The notes under the pieces were generated by a model. The model made no database searches, was not told where the DNA came from, and saw only the letters and a list, made by a program, of their open reading frames with translations. DNA of 19,563 nucleotides, from assembly GCA_050486105.1 (NCBI GenBank), contig JBJHCR010000093.1, positions 1 to 19,563 on the forward strand, written 5' to 3'. This DNA comes from JAEXNA01 sp050486105 (GTDB taxonomy: Bacteria; Vulcanimicrobiota; Xenobia; Xenobiales; JADMJV01). A program made the translations under genes and the position numbers. Within the stretch, counting starts at the first letter, position 1, and each line of letters starts with the position of its first letter. Shown here in pieces: positions 12,271-19,563 of this stretch.

Positions 12271-15200
12271 ATGTTCAGCAAGCGCTTTTCTAGAGTTATC
12301 CCAGTCCTGCTTCTGGCGTGTCTGACCGTCTGTTTCCCTCGGATGGTCCACGCTCAAGACTCCCTGGAAGGCAAGCTGGTATTAAGCGGGGCAGAGCAAG
12401 CCTGGATAGAGCAGCATCCGGTGATCAGAGTGTCAGGGGATCCGGACTGGTTGCCCCTAGAGGCTTTCACCGCCGGCGGTGACTATCAAGGCATTGTACC
12501 GGAGTATCTTGAGTTGTTAGGGACACGGGCGGGCCTTGAGTTTACCGTGGTTCCCAGCGAAAAGTGGGCTGACACTCTAGAGATGGCCCAACGCGGGGAG
12601 ATCGATCTGATCTCCGCCATGGAGAGCGAAGAACGTCGGCAATACCTTTCTTTCACCCAGATCTATTTTGAGATGCCGGTGGTGATCGTCACTCGAAAGA
12701 GTTTTCAGGACATTGAGAGCCCTGCCGAGCTCAAAGGCCTGAAGGTGGCGGTTCCCAAGGGTTACGGCTTTGTCTCGGAGCTCAAGGAACTCTATCCCAC
12801 CCTGGACTACGTAGAGGTCGACACTATTACTGCTGGCTTGAGAGGAGTCTCTCTAGAGAAGTATGACGCCTTCATCGAGTCCTTCGCTACCTGCAACTAT
12901 AAGATCATTGAGCTAGGATTGAATAATCTCAAGATCAATGGGGACACCTCCCTGCTGATGAGGCTGGGTTTTGGAGTCCGTCAGGACTGGCCAGAGTTGG
13001 TTTCTATTCTGAATAAAGCCATGGATTCGGTTCCGGCCTCGGAGCTCAACGCCATCAAGCAGAAATGGTTGACTCCGCCTAGGACCGAACGCGTCGGCCT
13101 CTTGGTGCCACTGACTGAGGAAGAGCAGGCCTGGCTCCTGGAGAATCCCGTGCTCAGGGTGGGCGTGGACCCCATGTGGAAACCCATCGAGTTCCTCGAC
13201 GAATCCGGTCGGCATCGAGGGATCACCGGCGATTTTCTGGACCTCATCGGCGAGCGACTTGGAGTCAGATTCGAGCCCTCCCATGGAGGGAATTGGAAAG
13301 AGATCGTTGACGGGGTCAGAGATAAGAGGCTCGATATGTTGGCTGCCCTGTCCTACACCGAGGAGCGGGGCGAGTTCTTGCACTACACCAAGTCCTACTT
13401 TACGCTTCCGACGATGATTTTTTCCCGAGATGATCATCCCTACATCACCGATATGAGCGAGCTGGCAAGCCACGGGAAAACGGCCATCGTGAAGGGTTAC
13501 GCTATTGGAGATCTGATTCGAAGAGATTTTCCTGACATCGAGATCGTCGAAGTAGAGAACCTCGACGAGGCCCTCAGCGCTTTGGCTGCCGGCCGGGTAG
13601 ACCATTACATCGACTCGTTGATTACCACAAGCTACAACATTCAAGCCTTGGGCTATGCCAATATCGGAGTGTCTGGCGAGACTCCCTACCGCTTTCCCAT
13701 GGCTATTGCCGTCAGAAAAGATTGGCCCATCCTTCGAGACATCCTAGACAAGGCTTTAGCGTCGATATCGGACGAAGAACGCAACGAGATCTTCAGCCGA
13801 TGGCGATCCATGAAGATCGAGCAAGGGTTCGATTATTCGCTCCTCTGGAAGCTTGGGGCTCCGCTTTGCTTATTGCTGATCGCCTTTGCTTATTGGAACC
13901 GACGCCTGGACCAGGCGGTGAAAGAGCGAACTTTTGAGTTGTCCAAGATCACCGAGCGCCTAGAATTAGCGACTCAGGCTGCACAAATCGGGATCTGGGA
14001 CTGGGACCTCTTGAGCGACCGCCTGGAGTGGGATGACAAAATGTATGAACTCTTTGGGGTGACTCGGGAGGAATTTCCCCAGGCCTGGGTTGCCTGGAAT
14101 AAAGGGATTCACCCCGAGGATAAGGTTCGAGCGGAGCGCGAGGCTTTAGTGGCCCAGCAAGGAGGCGAGGGTTTCGTTTCTGAGTTTCGCATCGTTTGGC
14201 CCGATGGTTCGACTCATCATTTAGAGTCTCACGCTGATGTCTATCGAGACCGTGAGGGCAAGCCTATTCGGATGATCGGCATGAACTGGGACATCAGCGC
14301 CCGGAAAAAGGCCGAGCGAGAACTCATGGAGCATCTCGATGGTCTTGAAGGAGTGGTTGAGACCCGAACATTAGAGCTTCAGGAAGCCTTGGAAAAGGCC
14401 GAATCTGCGACTCAAGCCAAAAGTGATTTCCTGGCCAACATGAGTCACGAGATCCGAACTCCTATGAACGCCATTATCGGCCTAAATCACCTGTTGCTCA
14501 AGACCGATTTAGGCACCAAAGAGCGACTGTACGCCCAGAAGATTGGGACGGCGGCCAGCAACCTTTTGAGGATCATCAACGACATCCTGGATTTTTCGAA
14601 GATCGAGGCCGGAAAACTCGACCTGGAGTCCGATGAGTTCGAGCTGAACCAGGTCTTCGTGAATCTAGCCGACCTAGTGGGCTTGCGTGCCCACAAGAAG
14701 GGCTTGGAGNNNNNNNNNNGTTCCAACCCGCTTGATAGGGGACCCTCTGCGACTTGGCCAGGTCTTGCTCAACCTGTGCAGCAATGCGGTGAAGTTCAGC
14801 GACGACGGAGACGTCATAGTGGAGACCTCGGTGGTGGCGCACCAGGAGGGAAAGGTCAAGCTGAAGTTCTCGGTGAGCGATCAGGGAGTCGGTCTCAGTA
14901 AGGAGCAGTTGGATCGCCTTTTCCAGGCTTTCACCCAGGCCGATGCGTCCACCACCCGGAGATATGGAGGGACAGGCCTTGGTCTCACCATCTCAAAGGA
15001 GCTGGCCGAGATGATGGGGGGAGAGATCGGAGTGGTCAGTCAGCCTGGTGAAGGGAGCACCTTCTGGTTCACGATTGAGTGCGGGGTGGTGGATACAACC
15101 CAGAGCGGAAGCTATCCGTTGCCGAAGGACCTTCGTGGCCTAAAGGTTTTGGTCGTAGACGACAACGCTGTTTCTCGAAGAGTGCTGAAATTGGCCCTGG

Positions 15201-16630
15201 AGAGTTTCAGTTTTGCGGTGTGGGAAGCCTCTGGGGGAAGCGAGGCCCTAAAAGCTCTCAAGAGCGCTCATGGCTCTGGAGAGAAGCCCTTCGAGCTGGT
15301 GCTGCTGGACTGGAGGATGCCGGAGATGGATGGCATCACAGTGGCCCAGCAGATCCACAGGGACCCACTCCTAAAGACGCTCCCCAGGATCGTCATGGTC
15401 ACCGCCTATGGGCGTGAGCAGATGCTGCAAAGGGCCCACGAGGCCAAGCTCGAGGGCTTCTTGATCAAGCCGTTCAGTTCTTCAGAGTTATTCGACGCAA
15501 TTATGGGGGCCTTTGGTCATCAAACCAGGATCCATAGGGAAGCCGACCCGTTCAGTTTAGAGTCTGTTGAGGGCTTGGACCGAATCCGTGGGGCACACCT
15601 GCTTCTGGTGGAGGATAAGGAGGTCAATCAGGAGGTTGCTTGCGGAATTCTCGAGGGTGAGGGATTCACCGTCTCAGTGGCCAACAATGGCCGAGAAGCC
15701 TTGGACAAAGTGCTCAAGTATGGAGACAACTACGATTTGGTGATCATGGATTTGCAGATGCCGGAGATGGACGGCTACACTGCTGCTCGAGAGATCCGCA
15801 AAAATGAGCGATTTGAGCGCCTGCCCATCCTAGCCATGACCGCAGATGCCATGAGTGGAGTGCAGGAGCGAGTTTTTGCCGCCGGCATGAACGGCCACGC
15901 CTCCAAACCCATTGACCCTCCAAAGCTTTTTGCAGACCTAGTGAAGTGGATCGATCCTGAGCGGGTTTCTTCTGCAGCCGGGCCACTTCCCATCACAAGT
16001 CGGGCCGAGTTGCCCGATATTCCAGGTCTCGATACCAAGAGAGGCTTAGCCAGGCTTCAAGGTCGTTCGGACCTGTACTTGCGAGTGCTCGAAAAGTTCA
16101 CTTCTCGCCAAGCCGATGCCGGTCTGCAACTAAGCGAAGCGCTGTCCTCGGGAGACTTCGAAGAGGCCAGAAGGTTGCTGCATTCCTTGAAGGGGGTAGT
16201 GGGAAGTGTTAGCGCCCCCAGGCTTCTTGGGGCCGTCAAGGATCTCGACCGGGCATTGGAAACCGAAGATTCCCCTTCCTGGCAGTCGCTCTTGGAGATC
16301 TTCCTCAGGGAACTCGATCACATACTTCAAGGGCTGCAGGAACACTTTGCCGTAGTCCATGAAGTGCACGACACCCGAGGGCAACCCACGGAGTTGAATC
16401 GAGTAGAGATCACCGCTCTGCTGGGAGAACTTGAAAACCTTTTGAAGGACGACGACACTGGAGCTTCGGGAGTGCTCAAGAAACTTCAGGATCACCTTCC
16501 TGAGTCGGTCTGCACTGAGGAGTTGCAGAGATTGGCTCAAGCTATTGAGGAGTATGATTTCGAGACCGGGCTCGAGTGCTTGAGAGCCTTTTCTTCAGAG
16601 TTGAGCGAACCGGAGAGCGCCACCCTGTGA
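12271..16630 (+). CDS. BvgS-like hybrid sensor histidine kinase with two SBP domains
   Basis: The gene encodes about 1457 residues once the assembly gap is allowed for. Domains: signal peptide (1-28, cleaved after VHA); two homologous SBP_bac_3 (Venus flytrap) domains at about 38-270 and 285-520, opening AEQAWIEQHPVIRV and EEQAWLLENPVLRV; TM helix 527-545; PAS about 562-685; HisKA with H726 in MSHEIRTPMN; HATPase with LLNLCSNAVKF, DQGVGLS and YGGTGLGL; REC1 with phospho-Asp codon at 15307; REC2 with Asp codon at 15749; HPt with His codon at 16181 in LLHSLKGVVGS. Ten N at 14710-14719 disrupt the frame, but both sides are clearly one gene. The SBP pair should sense an amino-acid-like or other small ligand in the periplasm. 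The last four bases overlap the diguanylate cyclase gene. Confidence 0.93.
14710..14719. other. Assembly gap of ten N, size wrong
   Basis: The kinase frame ends in GLE before the gap and resumes in a different frame with VPTRLIGDPLRLGQ. Hybrid kinases of this type normally have about 8 residues (pattern LLFxxxPD) between these points, so the true gap is probably about 24 bp and the ten N are a placeholder. Confidence 0.8.
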
Positions 16631-17544
16631 ACTTTCAAGAAAAGCAGACCATCCTGGTGGTCGATGATGTGCCTACCAATATCGACATTTTGGTAGGCTT
16701 ATTGAACGAGCGCTATAAGGTGAAGGCCGCTCGCAGTGGAGAGAAGGCCCTAGAGATCGTCCGTTCGGCGAATCCTCCAGATCTGATCTTGCTGGATGTG
16801 GTCATGCCAAGTATGACTGGATATCAGGTCTGTGAACGGCTGAAGAACGATCCGGACACGGCCACAATCCCAGTGATTTTCATCACCTCCTTGAATGACG
16901 ATGAAGATGAGGAAAAGGGGCTGAGACTCGGGGCTGTCGACTACATTACCAAACCTTTTCGGGCGGCTATCGTGCTGGCCCGAATCGAGAATCACTTAAA
17001 GCTGAAGAGTTATCAGGATCTCCTTAGGCGCCAATCGACGCTGGATGGATTGACGGGGCTGCCCAATCGGAGGGCTTTCGATGAGCTTCTGGGTCAGGAG
17101 TGGCGCCGTGGAGCCCGTCTTGGGTCTCCGCTGTCTCTGATATTGCTGGATATCGATTACTTTAAGCCCTACAATGACCACTACGGACATCTTGCGGGAG
17201 ATGAATGTCTGAGGCTGGTGGGCTCAGGCTTGGCCTCTGTGGGGCGTTCCATCGACCTGATTGGTCGTTATGGTGGGGAGGAATTCGTTTGCATTCTCCC
17301 TCACACCGATGAGGTGGGCGCCACCCGCTTTGCCGAGCGATTGCACGAAACCATTGCCGGCCTTCAGCTTCCCCACGAACACTCGGCTACCGCTGATAGG
17401 ATCACGGTCAGTATTGGAGTGGCCACCACCACCCCCAACACCGATCTCGACCCCGAAACCTTGGTGCAAAGCGCCGACGAAATGCTGTACTCCGCCAAGG
17501 AGGCAGGGCGCAACTGCACCCGCAGCACCCGATTGACCTCCTAG
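16627..17544 (+). CDS. Response regulator with GGDEF domain (diguanylate cyclase)
   Basis: The 305-residue protein starts with a GTG at 16627 that overlaps the kinase stop (GTGA), so translation is coupled. The receiver domain (about 7-125) has the acidic pair D13-D14, phosphoacceptor D57 in LILLDVVMPS, and K109 in ITKPF. The GGDEF domain follows after a short linker (DGLTGLPNRRAFDELL), with RYGGEEF as the active-site signature and RSID five residues before it, an intact inhibitory I-site. This is the WspR/PleD-like REC-GGDEF layout: phosphorylation promotes dimerisation and synthesis of c-di-GMP from two GTP, limited by product binding at the I-site. The upstream hybrid kinase, which ends in an HPt domain, is the obvious phosphodonor. 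Confidence 0.95.
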   Translation: MNFQEKQTILVVDDVPTNIDILVGLLNERYKVKAARSGEKALEIVRSANPPDLILLDVVMPSMTGYQVCERLKNDPDTATIPVIFITSLNDDEDEEKGLRLGAVDYITKPFRAAIVLARIENHLKLKSYQDLLRRQSTLDGLTGLPNRRAFDELLGQEWRRGARLGSPLSLILLDIDYFKPYNDHYGHLAGDECLRLVGSGLASVGRSIDLIGRYGGEEFVCILPHTDEVGATRFAERLHETIAGLQLPHEHSATADRITVSIGVATTTPNTDLDPETLVQSADEMLYSAKEAGRNCTRSTRLTS

Positions 17545-17596
17545 ACCTAGAGAACCCAAAGGTCCGCCAGGCGGGATACTCTGGAGGCTAGAGCAG

Positions 17597-17626
17597 CACG
17601 GTCGGGGACCGTTCGAGCTGACCGTG
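17597..17626. terminator. Nested alternative hairpins between convergent genes
   Basis: CACGGTC (17597-17603) can pair with GACCGT at 17607-17612 (loop GGG, 6 bp) or with GACCGTG at 17620-17626 (7 bp). There is no T-tract. It sits between the cyclase (ends 17544) and the convergent aminopeptidase (ends 17643), so it may act as a bidirectional transcript end. Confidence 0.4.
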
Positions 17627-17642
17627 GTGAATGGCGCAGACT

Positions 17643-19087
17643 TTAAGCTGGAACCGGCGGCAAAACCTCGCTGCGCACCCAGCGGTCGAAGAACTCGTTC
17701 AAGTCGCGCCCGGCGACTTCTGAGGACACTGCCACTAGGTCTTCGGTGGAGGCGGTGCCGTCCCGGTGGCGCTCATGATAGGCTTTGAGGATTTCAAAAA
17801 AGGCGTCATCTCCCACTTCCCGGCGCAGGGCGTGAACAGCCAAGGTGCCGCCTTTATACACTTTGGCGTCAAACAGGCCGGTGGCCGGAGGCTCGGCAAT
17901 GGGAGCAGACGAGCCGTGCCTCTTGACGATGGCCTCGGCCTGTCTTAAGGAACGCTGCATGGCGTCATACCCTTGAGTGTGCTCGGTCCACAGAACTTCG
18001 GCATAGGAGGCCAAGCCTTCATTGAGCCAGATGTCTTTCCAGTCGGAAGGAGACACCGAGTTGCCAAACCAGTGATGGGCCAATTCGTGAGCCACCACGT
18101 TTTCGAAGCGTCGGTCCCCAGTGACCATGCCTCGGTCGTAGAGGGATAAGGTCTGAGTTTCCAAAGCCGCGGCTCCGCCTAAATTGGTGTCCATGACGAT
18201 GTTGCCGTAGACCTCGAAGGGATAGGGACCAAACTTGTCCCCAAAGAGCTTCATCATCTCTGGCACCCGAGCGAAATCGTGCTCTGCGGCGGTCTTGATG
18301 TCTTCGGGAAAGTAATTGCGGATGGGCACCCCGTCGGGACCTTCCTGCTCGCTCAGTTCGTAGCGGCCCACATGGACGGTAGCCAGATAGCTCGCCATCT
18401 GATCCATGGCTCTGAAGTGGTAAGTGCGAGTTTCTTCGCTCTCTTCGACGCTCTGCAGTACCCCGTTGGCCGCTGCCACCAAAGGTTTCGGCACAGTGAT
18501 GCGAAAGTCGTAGGTGGCTTTGTCGGTAGGATGGTCGTTGACCGGGATCCAGGCCCGGGTCCCATCTGGCTCGGAAACCACGAAGCTTCCGCCTTCAAAA
18601 GTATTCCAACCCAGGGGGACGGGGGCATATTTCGAGGGAAAAGGTTCGGGTTTCCCTTCGTACTCCACTTCGACCGCGAAGGTTTGGTCTTTGGAGATCC
18701 TGTCTTTGGGCTCGATGATCAGCTCTCCATCTTCTCTACGATGGTTGGCCTCAGTCCCGTTCACCTTCACCGAGCCGATGTCAAAACCCACAAAGTCGAG
18801 GTTGAATTGGTCGAGATCTTGGGTGGCCTGGGCCGTCATCACGGAACTCGCTTTGAGATAACCATCCTCTTGGACTTGCAGAGAAGCATCATAGTGTTGG
18901 GCGTCATAGCCGCCGTTGCCAATGCCGGGTATGCGGCTGTCCCCAGCGCTTGGGTCGCCCACCGAACGCTCCGATGTTCGCTGTGGATGCAGATGAAGGT
19001 GGCCTGGGCGATGGCTGCTATGGGCAAGGTGGTGAAGACACACGACTTGATTATTGTGCAGGAACAGGGCCCTGCAGATGTGTTCAT
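17643..19087 (-). CDS. M1-family zinc aminopeptidase, frameshifted near the N-terminus
   Basis: The main frame (up to 19043) has the M1 signature HELAHHWFGN with HEXXH at 319-323, zinc-ligand E342 18 residues on in DIWLNEGLASYAE, the substrate-binding motif as GGAAALETQ (289-297, replacing GAMEN as in related short M1 enzymes) and the likely catalytic Y396 in KVYKGG. At about 450 residues it lacks the large C-terminal domain of PepN, as do many secreted bacterial M1 enzymes. The sequence upstream of GDPSAGDSRIPG makes sense only in another frame, which encodes a signal-peptide-like stretch (SCVFTTLPIAAIAQATF); the frames join if one G is added to the GGG run near 18958. A start at 19087 is likely but lacks a clear ribosome site. 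Confidence 0.82.
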
Positions 19088-19265
19088 TGTGTTAAGCTTC
19101 GGCGATCTCTAGTGCAACGTCCGCACCGCGTAGTGCCTGGAGTTTGAAATTGCTCCGGAAAACCGGCGCTCCCACAGCCCATCAAGGCAGCTCTGCCGCC
19201 GGGCACCCCTGGGAGCGATGGGTTCCCCGCCACCCGGGAGTTTGCCACCCCTTAGGATCTTGCCC

Positions 19266-19563
19266 CTAGTTCTCCTCGGTCTTGCAACCAACCAAGGGAG
19301 CTAGCAGCAAAGATACCAGAATCCCCACAAAGGCCATGACTCCAAAAGAGCTAATGACCGGAGTTGCGCTCAAGGCGAGCAGACCGAAAGACAGGATGGT
19401 GGTGAGGGCCGACAGCAGAACTGCGTGCATGGTGGTGTCCCGATGGTCCGGCTTCTCGGCAAAAAAAATCGTATAGTCGATACCTATCCCCAGGACCAAG
19501 ATCAAGGCCAAGGTGTTGAAGAGATTGAGACCTATCCCCAACATGGCCGACACCGAGAGAGCG
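19266..19563 (-). CDS. MMPL/RND-type exporter, C-terminal part (runs off window)
   Basis: About 99 residues are present, ending at the TAG at 19266-19268. The sequence GIGLNLFNTLALILVLGIGIDYTIFF is the canonical RND/MMPL fourth-motif helix with the GxGxD signature, followed by FFAEKPDHRDTTMHAV and three more helices, the last ending FVGILVSLLLAPLVG, then a short cytoplasmic tail. It matches predicted exporters of COG4258, which in characterised clusters export aryl polyene or lipid precursors. The 5' part lies beyond the window edge at 19563; the sequence from 19554 to 19563 is in frame and coding. No neighbour here indicates its substrate. Confidence 0.9.
   Translation of the reverse strand, partial: ALSVSAMLGIGLNLFNTLALILVLGIGIDYTIFFAEKPDHRDTTMHAVLLSALTTILSFGLLALSATPVISSFGVMAFVGILVSLLLAPLVGCKTEEN

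Noticed and set aside
14710..14901. Reading frame of the kinase continuing past the N run
   Set aside because: The translation after the gap is nonsense; the conserved HATPase continues in another frame.

Overview
The window looks like draft-assembly chromosomal DNA from a free-living bacterium that I cannot place to phylum. A sensor kinase with a signal peptide and two periplasmic-type ligand-binding domains, an MMPL-type exporter and a NodIJ-like ABC exporter suggest a Gram-negative style envelope, but this is inference. Genes are moderately GC-rich, and GTG and TTG starts look common. There are no rRNA, tRNA or CRISPR features and no phage genes. A run of ten N inside the kinase gene and two frameshifts at short homopolymers suggest that some damage is sequencing error.

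Layout. 1-1405 is a decayed region: a possible 47-residue peptide with a rho-independent terminator, a remnant of the S1 domain of Tex, a VapB-like antitoxin broken by an 11-bp slippage duplication, and a small glycine-zipper membrane protein. 1780-3085 is an unrecognised membrane-anchored protein interrupted by a frameshift; a 177-bp MITE-like element sits exactly at its stop codon. 3086-3773 is otherwise empty apart from a small truncated ORF. 3774-5479 (minus) is a NodI/NodJ-like ABC exporter. 5580-5927 holds a truncated Phd antitoxin and a second MITE with TA duplications. 5972-7429 (minus) is a 5'-nucleotidase-type metallophosphoesterase. 7930-8555 is an intact Phd/VapC toxin-antitoxin pair.

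8624-11719 holds a two-helix membrane protein (minus), a divergent Gly/Ser/Cys-rich protein of unknown role, a membrane-anchored amidohydrolase (plus), and a convergent membrane-anchored protein with two NTF2-like domains (minus). 12271-17544 is a signalling operon: a BvgS-like hybrid histidine kinase (signal peptide, two SBP domains, TM, PAS, HisKA, HATPase, REC, REC, HPt) overlapping by 4 bp a REC-GGDEF diguanylate cyclase with an intact I-site. The simplest reading is that periplasmic ligand binding drives a phosphorelay ending at the cyclase receiver and sets c-di-GMP levels. 17643-19087 (minus) is an M1-family aminopeptidase with a frameshifted signal peptide, and 19266 to the window edge (minus) is the C-terminus of an MMPL/RND exporter.

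Most worth follow-up: the Gly/Ser/Cys-rich protein, the two small mobile elements (one rebuilds a stop codon, and both carry the same 14-mer), the three generations of toxin-antitoxin genes, and the sensor-to-c-di-GMP phosphorelay.
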